Shown here one piece after another: positions 8,088 through 16,901 of a DNA stretch of 64,000 nt (the first letter of the stretch is position 1; the number at the start of each line of letters is the position of its first letter). The notes beneath the pieces are model-generated. The model had not been told where the DNA came from and ran no database searches. It worked only from the letters and a program-made list of their open reading frames with translations. Made by a program: the position numbers and the translations under genes. The DNA comes from Streptomyces griseoruber (GTDB lineage Bacteria > Actinomycetota > Actinomycetes > Streptomycetales > Streptomycetaceae): NCBI RefSeq assembly GCF_001514205.1, contig NZ_KQ948774.1, positions 205,664 through 269,663 on the forward strand. Direction: 5' to 3'.

Positions 8088-9339
8088 CCGCCAGCACCGC
8101 GCCCGTGCCCATCAGCCGGGCCACCGGCACCCGTACGCCGTACGCGACGCACCGCTCGTACCAGAGCAGGGTCGCCAGGGAGGCCCACGGGGTGATCACC
8201 GGACCCGCGTTGGTGCCGATCAGCAGGGCGAGGAGCTGGTCGTGGTTGCCCACCGGGACCGCGCCCTCGCCGGCCAGATAGACGGGCAGGTTGTTGAGGA
8301 CGTTCGACAGCCCGGCGCCGACCGCCGCCGCGCGGAACAGACCCAGGACGCCACCGTCGTGGCCGACCGCCGACGACAGCAGCGCGTGCAGACCGTGGGC
8401 GTTGACCGTCTCCACCACCAGGAACATCCCGGGCACCATCACCAGCAGCCGCCACGGCACCAGCGACCAGCGCAGCGCCTTCCGCTCCCGCGCCGAGAAC
8501 GCCACCACGGCCACTGCGGCGGCCGTCGCCGACGCCACCCACAGCTCCACGTCCGCGACCAGGATGGCCAGCAGAAAACCCCCGCAGGCCAGCGCACAGG
8601 CCCGGAACACGACGGGGTCGGCGGGCCGGTGCACCCCGGGCGGCACATACCGGTCGACGCGCCCCGGCCCGGATGCCCGCGACGCCTGAGCCCGCCCCGC
8701 GCCGGTGCGCAGTTCCTCCGCGCGGGCCGCCCCGGGGCCGTCGCCCGGGCGGCCCTTCGCCGCCGGTGCACGCCTGTCCCGGCGCCAGAAGAAGCCCCAC
8801 AGGCAGGCCATCGTCACGGCGATCGCCGCCAGCTGCGGGGCCCACATCCGGCCGGCGAGGCCCAGCGGGGACAGCGCCACCCGGTCCGCGGCCAGCAGGT
8901 TCGTCAGATTGGAGACGGGCAGCAGCAGGCTCGCCGTGTTGGCCAGCCACACCGTCGTCATCGCCAGCGGCACCGCCGCGATGCCGACCCGGCCGGCCAG
9001 CGCCAGCATCACGGGCGTCAGGAGCACCGCCGTGGTGTCCAGGTTGAGCGAGATCGTCGTGACCGAGGCGAAGGCCACGCAGAGGAGGAAGAGGAGGGGG
9101 TAACTGCCCCGGCCCGCCCGGGCCACCCTCGCCGCCACCACGTCGAACACCTCGGCCCTGCTGGTCAGTTCGGCCAGCACGATCACCGTGCCGAGGAACG
9201 CCAGCAGCGGGGCGATCCGGCGCATCGCGTCCCCCGCGTCGGCCGCCGGCAGCAACCCCGAGGCCACGCAGAGCAGGCCGGCCGCGAGCAGACCGATCGC
9301 CACCCGGTCCAGTACATGCAGACGCCGTAAGACAGACAC
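8041..9339 (-). CDS. ArsB/SLC13-type ion transporter with a TTA codon
   Basis: The 432-residue protein has about eleven hydrophobic segments. Conserved stretches of the ion-transporter superfamily are visible: ASVTTISLNLDTTAVLLTP in the first half and AGLSNVLNNLPVYLA plus GTNAGPVITPWASLATLLW in the second, the paired hairpin regions of ArsB/CitM-type carriers. A poorly conserved cytoplasmic loop (about residues 185-235) splits the halves. The ligand could be arsenite, a carboxylate or another anion. I place the start at GTG 9339; upstream extension reaches 9417, and no good Shine-Dalgarno supports either. With this start, codon 4 is TTA (9328-9330), the rare codon read by the bldA tRNA, so translation may be developmentally gated. 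Confidence 0.78.
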   Translation of the reverse strand: MSVLRRLHVLDRVAIGLLAAGLLCVASGLLPAADAGDAMRRIAPLLAFLGTVIVLAELTSRAEVFDVVAARVARAGRGSYPLLFLLCVAFASVTTISLNLDTTAVLLTPVMLALAGRVGIAAVPLAMTTVWLANTASLLLPVSNLTNLLAADRVALSPLGLAGRMWAPQLAAIAVTMACLWGFFWRRDRRAPAAKGRPGDGPGAARAEELRTGAGRAQASRASGPGRVDRYVPPGVHRPADPVVFRACALACGGFLLAILVADVELWVASATAAAVAVVAFSARERKALRWSLVPWRLLVMVPGMFLVVETVNAHGLHALLSSAVGHDGGVLGLFRAAAVGAGLSNVLNNLPVYLAGEGAVPVGNHDQLLALLIGTNAGPVITPWASLATLLWYERCVAYGVRVPVARLMGTGAVLAVSAVAASVTALALTR

Positions 9340-9446
9340 GGGGGAAGGGTCGCACAGATGTGCTCCCACGTGACCAGGTGGTTGGCGCGAAATCAGTCCA
9401 AAACGACGCTCGTCCATTGCATCATGAATATATGGGGGACCGTCAG

Positions 9447-12400
9447 ATGAGCGGGAACACCGGGCCGTTGGACTTCTTCGTCAGTTACTCGCCCGCCGAC
9501 GAGCGCTGGGCGTCCTGGATCGCCTGGACCCTGGAGGAGGCCGGCTACCGCACCGTCCTCCAGGCCTGGGACTTCGTGCCGGGCACGAACTTCGTGGACT
9601 TCATGGACCGGGGGGTGAGCGAGTCCGCGGCCGTCATCGCCGTCCTCTCCCGGAACTACGAGCGGTCGAGGTACGGCCGGATGGAGTGGCAGGCCGCCCT
9701 GCGCGCCGACCCGGACATGCCCGAGCGGCGGCTGATCACCGTCCGCGTCGAGGACATCCCCGTCGAGGGGCTGCTCGCCACCATCACCTACGTCGACCTC
9801 GTCCCGGTGACGGATCCGGCCACCGCCCGCGAACTGCTGCTCACCCGGGTCCGGCAGGCCCTCGACGGACGGGCCCGCCCCAGTCTGCGGCCCGGCTACC
9901 CCGGCGAGGGACAGCCCGTGCCGCCCGCGCCGGCCGTGCCGGTCGCACCCCCGCCGGGCCGGCCGCTCGGCGGCCTCGGCTGGGCCGGCCGGCGCCGGCC
10001 CCCGGCCCCGCCCGCCTACCCCCGCACCGGTGCCGACCCGGCGGTCCGCGAGGCGGTCACCGTGCTGCACCTGGCCGGACCGGTCTTCGGGCGCGGCCAG
10101 GACCCGGCCGAACTCCAGGCGGCGATCTGGGGCGACCTCGTCGAGCTCACCGACACCGGGGCACCCTCCCCGGACCTGCTGGTCGTCACCGGCGACCTCA
10201 CCGCCTCCGGCAGCCCCCGCGAGTTCGACCAGGCGCTCGCCTTCCTCACCGGACTGCGCGCCCTGCTCGGCCTCGAACCGCACCGCGTCGCCCTCGTCCC
10301 CGGCGGCCACGACGTCAACCAGGCCGCCTGCCGCGCCTACTTCAGCACCTGCGAGGCCGACGAGATGCCGCCCCGGCCGCCCTACTGGCCCAAGTGGAGG
10401 CACTTCGCCCGCGTCTTCCGGGAGCTCTACCAAGGGCTCGACGTCGTCTTCGACAGCGACCAGCCCTGGACCCTGTTCCCGGTACCCGAACTGCACACCG
10501 TCGTCGCCGGCCTCAACTCCTCCATGGCGTACAGCCACCGGCTGGACGACCAGTACGGCATGGTCGGCCGCGAGCAGGCCGCCTGGTTCGCCCAGGCCCT
10601 CCGGCCGTACGAACAGGCCGGCTGGCTGCGGATCGGCGCCCTGCGCCACGCCCCCGGCACCACCCCGCAGGGCGTCCTGCGCACCGCCGCCCGCAACGGC
10701 TCCGGCCCGCTGCGCGACACCGACGTCCTCGCCCGCCTCACCGCACCCCGCCTCCATCTGCTGCTGCACGGCCCGGCCGGACCCGGCGCCCGCCCGCTGC
10801 TGACCACCACCACCGGCGAACTGCCCCTGCTGGGCAACGCCGGACCCGCCCGGCACCAGCTGCTGCGCATCGGCCGCGACGGACTCGCGACCTGGCCCGG
10901 CCCCGGCGAACCCCGGCAGGACCGGGTCGAATGGCGCCGCGCCCACCGCGCCTTCGGCCCCGCCGACCCCACCGCCCCCGATCCGGAGGCGGCCCGCGCC
11001 CCCGACCCCGAGCCCCGCGCCGTGCAGTCCCCGGCCGAGGTGCTGCTCGCCCGGGTCGCCGAGGTCTGCCGCACCCGGCACGAGGGCGCCCAGATCCGCC
11101 CGGTCGACGGACCCGTGCCCCAGCTCCTCGTCACCTGGACCCAGTCGGGCTTCGTCCGCCAGCAGCGCGTCGCCGTCCACACCGGCACCCCCACCGCCCA
11201 GGACGTCGACCGGGTCGTCGCCCTGGTGCACGCCGCCGACTCCGAGACCGAGGCCGAACTCGTCCACGACGGACCCCCGCCCGCCCGTGAGCTCAGAGAC
11301 CTGGCCCGCCGCAGAGGCGTCCGGGTGCGCAGCTTCACCGAGTTCCAGGGTCTGCTCGACCTGCGCGCCTACGTCGGCGCCCAGAGCGAACGCCTGCGCA
11401 CCGACCCCCGCTACCCCCCGGGCATGTACCTCCCGCAGCGGTACCGCGAGATCGAGCGGCTCGACGCCGAGGACCGGGACGGACTGGTCGACGCCATGCT
11501 CCGCCTCCTCGACTCCGACCAGGGCCGCTTCCTGTTGCTGCTCGGCGACTTCGGCCACGGCAAGACGTTCGCGCTGCGCGAGCTGGCCCGCCGTGTCCCC
11601 GCCGAACTGCCGCACCTCGTCCCGCTCCTGGTGGAGCTGAACGCCCTCGACCGCGCCTACTCCTTCGAGGGGCTGGTCGCCGCCCACCTCGCCGCGCACG
11701 GCGTCGACAACATCGACCTGCGGGCCTTCCGCTACATGCTCCAGCAGGGCCGGATCGTGCTGCTCTTCGACGGCTTCGACGAACTCGTCACCCGCGTCAC
11801 CTACGACCGGGCCGCCGAACGCCTCCAGGTGCTGCTGGACTCGGCCGTGGACAGCGCCAAGATCGTCGTCAGCAGCCGCACCCAGCACTTCCGCTCCCAG
11901 GGCCAGGTCCTCACCGCCCTCGGCGAGCGGGTCGGCATGCTCCCGCACCGCCGTGTCCTCGCCGTCCAGGAGTTCACCCCGCAGCAGATCCGCGCCTACC
12001 TGGTCAACCGCTACGACGGCGACGAGCGCGCCGCCGACCGCCGGGTCCGGCTGCTCGACGCCATCCCCGATCTGCTCGCCCTGTGCCGCAACCCCCGCCT
12101 CCTCGGCTTCGTCGCCGACCTCGACGACGACCAACTGCGCGCGGTCGCCGGAGCCGGCCGCGCCCTCAGCCCCGCCGGGCTCTACCAGGAGGTCCTCACC
12201 GCCTGGCTGACCTTCGAGGAGCAGCGCGCCACGGGCGGTCCCGGCCGCGCCCCCGGACTCGGCATCGACCAGCTCTGGGCCGCGGTCACCGCACTCGCCC
12301 TGAGACTGTGGCAGACCGGACAGGAGTCGCTGCGGCTCGACGAGCTGACCGATGTGGCCGAGACCCTCACCGGACTCGCCGCCAGCCGGCTCTCCCCGGG

Positions 12401-15230
12401 ACAGGCCGCGCACGCCGTCGGCTCCGGCAGTCTGCTGGTGCGCAGCGAGGACGGGGTGTTCCGGTTCATCCACGGCTCGGTCGTGGAGTGGCTCATCGCC
12501 CGGGAGTGCGCGAACCGCCTCGTCGGCGGGGACAGTGCCCTGCTCGCCCGGCGCCGGCTCAGCCAGCTCGCCGTGGAGTTCCTGTGCGACCTCGCCGACC
12601 ACCGCGCCTGCCAGGAGTGGGCCGAGCGCACCCTCGACGGCGACGAGGACGAGGTGGCCCGCGCCAACGCGGTGAAGATCCTCTCCCGGCTGCGGGTGCC
12701 CGCCCACACCGATCTGCGCGGGGCCGCGCTCGCCGGGGAGGACCTCTCCTACCGCGACTTCTCCGGCGTCGACCTCACCCGCGCCGACCTCACCGACGCC
12801 CGGCTGGTCGGCGCCAACCTGGCCGGCGCGGTCCTGCGCGACGCCCGGCTGACCGGCGCCCGGCTCGACGGCGCCGATCTCTCCGACGCCGATCTGCGCG
12901 GCGCCGACCTGCGCCGGGCCCGGCTGATCCGCACCGACCTCACCGGCGCCCGGGTCGAGCGCGGCCGCTGGCAGCGCGCCGCCCTGGTCGCCGCCACCAC
13001 CGACCCGCGGCTGCTGCGCGCGCCCGAACTGGCCGCCGCCGCCCTGGCCCCCGGCATGGCCGTCGACTCCGGCTTCCGGCCCTCCGCGGTGGGCGTGCCC
13101 TACGGCTTCGACATGCGCACCAGCCGGCTGCCCGAACCGATCTCCTACAGCCCCGACGGCGAACTCCTCGCCGTGGGCGCCGAGGACGGCGGGGTGCTGG
13201 TCTGCGACGCCGCCACCGGCACCGCCCTGCGCACCCTGGAGGGCCACACCGACCGCGTCTACGCCGTCAAGTTCCGTGAGCGGGTCCTCGCCACCGGCAG
13301 CGCCGACGGGACCGTGCGCCTGTGGGACCCGGTCTCCGGGCGCTGTCTGCATCTGCTGGACATCCATCCGCGCGGGGTGTGGCCCGTCGCCCTGGACGCC
13401 GGCGGCTCCCTGCTGGCCACCGGGGACGCCGAGGGCGTGGTCACCGTCTGGGACACCGCCTCGGGCACCCCGCTGCACCGGCTGCCCGGCCACTCCGCAC
13501 CCGTCTACACCGTGGCCTTCGACCCGGGCGGCGCCACCCTGGTCACCGGGGACGCCTCCACCTCCGTACGGCTGTGGGACCTCGCGACCGGGCGGTGGAT
13601 CGGGGAACTCCCGGGCCACCAGAGCGCGGTGTACCGGGCGCGGTACAGCCCGGACGGCACCCTGCTGGCCACCGGCGACCGCGGCGACGAGCGGCACAAC
13701 GGCACGGTCCGGATCTGGAACGCCGCCGACCGCGGCCTGCGGCACGAGTTCAGCGGGCACACCGGCCGCGTCTACACCCTCGACTTCCACCCCGGCGGCC
13801 GCTACCTGGTGAGCGGCGACACCGAGGGGGAGGTACGGCTGTGGGACCTGGTCGAGGGGAGGGGCGCCGGACTGCTCGGCGGCTGCCGGGGCGCCGTCTA
13901 CCAGGTGCTCTTCTCCCCGGACGGCACCCTGCTCGCCGCCGGGGACAGCCAGGGCGTGGTCCGGCTCTGGCGGGTCGAGCCCGACGCCGACCCGGTGGCG
14001 GTGCCGCTCACCCGGCAGCCCGCCGAGCACCGCGGCTCGGTCTGGGTCTGCAAGTTCCGCCCGCACGGCGACGCCCCCGCCCCGGACACCGGCGCCCTTC
14101 TCGTGACCGGCGGCAACGACGGGGTCGTCCGGCTCCACGACCCCGCCACCAGCCAGGGCCGGCGCATCCTGCGCGGCCACGGGCGGCGGATCGGCACGCT
14201 CTCCTTCAGCTCCGACGGCTCGATACTGGCGGCGGGCGGCAACGACGGCGTGATCCGGCTGTGGGACTCCGGCACCGGGCAGCGGCTGCGGGAGCTGACC
14301 GGCCAGAGCGACCGCCTGGTCTCGGCCGTGTTCAGCCCGGGCGGCAGCCTCCTCGCCACCGCGAGCAGCGACGGCGACATGTATCTGTGGAACGCCTCGA
14401 CGGGCGAGTACCAGCGCGAGATGGACGTGGAGACCGACCACGTCTGGGCCGAGGCGTTCAGCCCCGACGGCGACCTCCTCGCCACCGCCAACGACGACGA
14501 CACCGTCCGCCTCTGGTACCGGGCCACCGGCGCCCATGTCGTCACCATCGGGGAGCACTTCGGCCGGGTCCGCTCCATCGCCTTCCGGCCCGACGGGCAG
14601 GTCCTCGCCACCGGCTGCGACGACCGCCGGGTGCGCGTCTGGCATCTGGACGAGCAGCGGGTCACCGCCGTCCTCGACGGCCACACCGACCGGGTGTACG
14701 CGGTGGCCTTCGCCACCGACGGCTCCTGGCTCGCCAGTGCCTCCTGGGACGGGGACGCCGTGATCTGGCGGGACGGGGTGGCCGTGCACCGGCTGTCGGC
14801 CCACACCGGCAAGCTGTGGACGGCCGCCGCGCACCCGTTGCGCCCGCTCCTCGCGACGGCCGGCGACGACCGCACGGTCCGCCTGTGGGACGCCCACACC
14901 GGGCGCGCGAAGGCCGCGCTGAGCGGCCACACCGGACGTGTCCTGGCGGTCGCCTTCAGCCCCGACGGCTCCCTGCTGGCCAGCGGCGGCGAGGACGGCA
15001 CGGTCCGGCTGTGGGAGGTCCCGGCCGACGGCCCGGCGGCCCTGCGCGCCACCCTGGTCGGTCTGCCCGGCGGCTGGGCCGCGCTGGCGCCCTCCGGCGG
15101 CTACAAGTACGAGGGGGACGTCACCGGCGAGTTCTGGCACGCGGTCGGCATGTGCCGCTTCGAGCCGGGGGAGCTGGACGGGCATCTGCCGGGGGTGCGG
15201 AACGTGGCGCCGGAGGATCCGCTGAGGTAG
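9447..15230 (+). CDS. Giant TIR - phosphoesterase-like - NACHT - pentapeptide - WD40 protein
   Basis: The 1927-residue protein reads like an animal/plant NLR built in one chain. Residues about 6-140 are a TIR domain (DFFVSYSPADERWASWI; putative NADase Glu80 in YGRMEWQAA). About 205-400 resemble a calcineurin-type phosphoesterase, but the metal motifs are eroded (LHLAGP for SDxH, VTGDLT kept, GGHD for GNHD). About 528-641 look like a degenerate Mrr-type nuclease domain. A NACHT NTPase follows (about 655-1010; Walker A GDFGHGKT with Lys706, Walker B LLFDGFDEL with Asp775). Pentapeptide repeats (about 1088-1175) and about 15 WD40 repeats (1228-1861) precede a conserved-looking tail (PGGWAAL...FWHAVGMCRFEPGEL). 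The WD40 part probably senses, NACHT oligomerises and TIR acts. ATG 9447 has GGGGGA seven bases upstream. Confidence 0.85.
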   Translation: MSGNTGPLDFFVSYSPADERWASWIAWTLEEAGYRTVLQAWDFVPGTNFVDFMDRGVSESAAVIAVLSRNYERSRYGRMEWQAALRADPDMPERRLITVRVEDIPVEGLLATITYVDLVPVTDPATARELLLTRVRQALDGRARPSLRPGYPGEGQPVPPAPAVPVAPPPGRPLGGLGWAGRRRPPAPPAYPRTGADPAVREAVTVLHLAGPVFGRGQDPAELQAAIWGDLVELTDTGAPSPDLLVVTGDLTASGSPREFDQALAFLTGLRALLGLEPHRVALVPGGHDVNQAACRAYFSTCEADEMPPRPPYWPKWRHFARVFRELYQGLDVVFDSDQPWTLFPVPELHTVVAGLNSSMAYSHRLDDQYGMVGREQAAWFAQALRPYEQAGWLRIGALRHAPGTTPQGVLRTAARNGSGPLRDTDVLARLTAPRLHLLLHGPAGPGARPLLTTTTGELPLLGNAGPARHQLLRIGRDGLATWPGPGEPRQDRVEWRRAHRAFGPADPTAPDPEAARAPDPEPRAVQSPAEVLLARVAEVCRTRHEGAQIRPVDGPVPQLLVTWTQSGFVRQQRVAVHTGTPTAQDVDRVVALVHAADSETEAELVHDGPPPARELRDLARRRGVRVRSFTEFQGLLDLRAYVGAQSERLRTDPRYPPGMYLPQRYREIERLDAEDRDGLVDAMLRLLDSDQGRFLLLLGDFGHGKTFALRELARRVPAELPHLVPLLVELNALDRAYSFEGLVAAHLAAHGVDNIDLRAFRYMLQQGRIVLLFDGFDELVTRVTYDRAAERLQVLLDSAVDSAKIVVSSRTQHFRSQGQVLTALGERVGMLPHRRVLAVQEFTPQQIRAYLVNRYDGDERAADRRVRLLDAIPDLLALCRNPRLLGFVADLDDDQLRAVAGAGRALSPAGLYQEVLTAWLTFEEQRATGGPGRAPGLGIDQLWAAVTALALRLWQTGQESLRLDELTDVAETLTGLAASRLSPGQAAHAVGSGSLLVRSEDGVFRFIHGSVVEWLIARECANRLVGGDSALLARRRLSQLAVEFLCDLADHRACQEWAERTLDGDEDEVARANAVKILSRLRVPAHTDLRGAALAGEDLSYRDFSGVDLTRADLTDARLVGANLAGAVLRDARLTGARLDGADLSDADLRGADLRRARLIRTDLTGARVERGRWQRAALVAATTDPRLLRAPELAAAALAPGMAVDSGFRPSAVGVPYGFDMRTSRLPEPISYSPDGELLAVGAEDGGVLVCDAATGTALRTLEGHTDRVYAVKFRERVLATGSADGTVRLWDPVSGRCLHLLDIHPRGVWPVALDAGGSLLATGDAEGVVTVWDTASGTPLHRLPGHSAPVYTVAFDPGGATLVTGDASTSVRLWDLATGRWIGELPGHQSAVYRARYSPDGTLLATGDRGDERHNGTVRIWNAADRGLRHEFSGHTGRVYTLDFHPGGRYLVSGDTEGEVRLWDLVEGRGAGLLGGCRGAVYQVLFSPDGTLLAAGDSQGVVRLWRVEPDADPVAVPLTRQPAEHRGSVWVCKFRPHGDAPAPDTGALLVTGGNDGVVRLHDPATSQGRRILRGHGRRIGTLSFSSDGSILAAGGNDGVIRLWDSGTGQRLRELTGQSDRLVSAVFSPGGSLLATASSDGDMYLWNASTGEYQREMDVETDHVWAEAFSPDGDLLATANDDDTVRLWYRATGAHVVTIGEHFGRVRSIAFRPDGQVLATGCDDRRVRVWHLDEQRVTAVLDGHTDRVYAVAFATDGSWLASASWDGDAVIWRDGVAVHRLSAHTGKLWTAAAHPLRPLLATAGDDRTVRLWDAHTGRAKAALSGHTGRVLAVAFSPDGSLLASGGEDGTVRLWEVPADGPAALRATLVGLPGGWAALAPSGGYKYEGDVTGEFWHAVGMCRFEPGELDGHLPGVRNVAPEDPLR

Positions 15231-15313
15231 AGCCCTGGTGCGTGGTGCGCACGGTGAAGGCCGCCGTGTGCACGGTCCCGTCCGCCCGGAAGCCCAGGAA
15301 GAGGCGGTGGGGG

Positions 15314-15482
15314 CTAGTGCCGCGGCAGGCAACGTTCGCCCCGTCGCGACGCCCGGCACGCACTCTCGCCGCACCGACCGAAAGCCCAAGTACGTCCAGT
15401 ACGAGGACTTCCGGCCGGCACGCCGAGAGCACGCACCGGACGCCGCTCCTTGACGGGCAGACGTTGCCTGCCGCGGCACTAG
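15314..15482. repeat. 169-bp MITE-like inverted-repeat element with CTAG ends
   Basis: The element starts and ends with the same inverted sequence, CTAGTGCCGCGGCAGGCAAC, continuing imperfectly for about 32 bases on each side. An inner pair, 15346-15368 with 15424-15446, is aligned over 23 positions with 17 Watson-Crick pairs and six mismatches. All six are A-C on the plus strand and therefore G-U in RNA copied from the minus strand. The whole unit folds into one long hairpin. Its right CTAG provides the TAG stop of the serine hydrolase gene. CTAG is its own complement, so it may be repeat end or target duplication. No coding capacity. It probably also terminates the two converging transcripts. 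Confidence 0.75.
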
Positions 15483-16627
15483 GAGAGCGCGGCCATGATG
15501 ATCCGGCCGACGACCGGGTTGGCGTCCTCGCTCTTCGCGTCCGTCGAGTTGACCGAGTAGACGAGGGTGCGGCCGAGGTCACGGGTGGCGGCGATCGCCG
15601 CGCTGGAGCCGTAGCGGCCGCCCGACTTGAACCAGTAGACCCGCCCGCCGAGTTCGTACCGTGTGAGCCCCGCGCTGTAGGCGGCGCCGGGGATGTCCGC
15701 CGGGACCGTGAACATCTCCCGGAGCTGCGGCTCGGGCACGATCCGGCCCTTGAAGAGGGCGGTGAGCAGCCGCTCCAGGTCGGCGGTCGTGGAGATCATG
15801 TCCCCGGCCGCGAACCGGTCCGCCTGGTTCCACTCGGTGACGTCCAGGAACTCCGTCGTCCCGTCGGCCTTCTCCACCGCCTGGTAGCCGAGGTTGTGCG
15901 GGCCGAGGATACGCGGATCGGTACCGGGGAAGTAGGTGTCCCGCATCCCGGCCGGCGCCAGCACCAGCCGCGTCGCCTCGGAGGCGTACGACCGCCCGGT
16001 CACCTTCTCGATCAGCAGCCCGAGGAACGTGTAGTTGATGTTGAGGTAGTGCTGCTTCCTCCCCGGGCAGAACTCGGGCTGCTTCGCCCCCGCCGACGCC
16101 GCCACCTGCTGCGGGGTGAGGGTGTCGAAACGGTGCGCGTACACCTCCTCGAAGGTCTCGCCGAGGCCGTCCCCGGCCGGGATGCCGCTGGTGTGGTTGA
16201 GCAGCTGCCGTACCGTGACCGGCCGGAACTGCCTGCCGAGCAGGCCCGGCAGATAGCGCTGGATCGACCGGTCCAGATCGACCTTCCCCTCGGCCGCCAG
16301 CCGCAGCACCGCCGCCGCCGTCACCACCTTCGTCGTCGACCCGGCCCGGAACCGGCCGTCCGGGTCCGCCGCCGTGCCGCTCTCCAGGTCGTGCACGCCC
16401 GCGCTGCCGCGCCAGGTGCCGTCCGTGCCGCCGACCCGGACGAGGGCGGCGGTCGCGTCGGCGTCGGGGAGGCCGGAGACCGCGGCGGCGAGGGCCTGTT
16501 CGTCGAGCGTGCTCGCCGGCCGGGCCGAGGGTGCGGCGAAGACGGGGGCGGCGGCCAGCGGTCCGGCCGCCGCGAGGGCCAGCGCGAGGGAGGCGGCGAG
16601 GACGGTCGTGCGGCGACGAGCGCGCAT
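15479..16627 (-). CDS. Secreted serine hydrolase (beta-lactamase / D-Ala-D-Ala carboxypeptidase family)
   Basis: The 382-residue protein has a long Sec-type signal peptide (RARRRTTVLAASLALALAAA, cleavage near VFA|AP) and a class C-like penicillin-binding fold. Catalytic motifs are present: SxxK as AGSTTKVV (about residue 95), the Tyr motif YLNINYTFLG, and a third motif FKSGGRYG replacing HTG/KTG. LLNHTSGIPAGDG is the usual family segment. The likely role is hydrolysis of D-alanyl peptides or small esters outside the membrane. ATG 16627 has TTGGAG at good spacing. The stop codon is contributed by the CTAG end of the 15314-15482 element. Confidence 0.88.
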   Translation of the reverse strand: MRARRRTTVLAASLALALAAAGPLAAAPVFAAPSARPASTLDEQALAAAVSGLPDADATAALVRVGGTDGTWRGSAGVHDLESGTAADPDGRFRAGSTTKVVTAAAVLRLAAEGKVDLDRSIQRYLPGLLGRQFRPVTVRQLLNHTSGIPAGDGLGETFEEVYAHRFDTLTPQQVAASAGAKQPEFCPGRKQHYLNINYTFLGLLIEKVTGRSYASEATRLVLAPAGMRDTYFPGTDPRILGPHNLGYQAVEKADGTTEFLDVTEWNQADRFAAGDMISTTADLERLLTALFKGRIVPEPQLREMFTVPADIPGAAYSAGLTRYELGGRVYWFKSGGRYGSSAAIAATRDLGRTLVYSVNSTDAKSEDANPVVGRIIMAALS

Positions 16628-16901
16628 GCGGGGACTCCAAGGAGGAAAGGGGCTGGTGACCGGAGGGTTCGTGATGATCCTCCGGCGGGGCGCACGGAAC
16701 CGGATCCTCACCGGGGAGGGCACCCGCCCCTGACCGCACCCGGAGCAACTGCCTTTAGGAATAGGGGAGTTGTGGGGGTGGCGTGGGGGGTCGACCCCTA
16801 GGGGTGCCGAAAAAAGTGTTATCCCGTCGCCGGTTCGGCCGTCCCCTCGGTGTGATCTCCGACCTTGCCAACAGCGGGGTCCCGGCTGAGAGGGTGCGGG
16901 C

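Noticed and set aside
9393..15479. A 2028-codon open frame on the minus strand opposite the TIR-NACHT gene
   Set aside because: It is an antisense shadow made possible by high GC at third positions. Its translation is G/A/V/D-rich without domains, while the plus strand has clear TIR, NACHT and WD40 motifs.
15314..15482. The 169-bp element as an insertion sequence
   Set aside because: It has terminal inverted repeats but no transposase frame, so it can only be a non-autonomous element or structural repeat.
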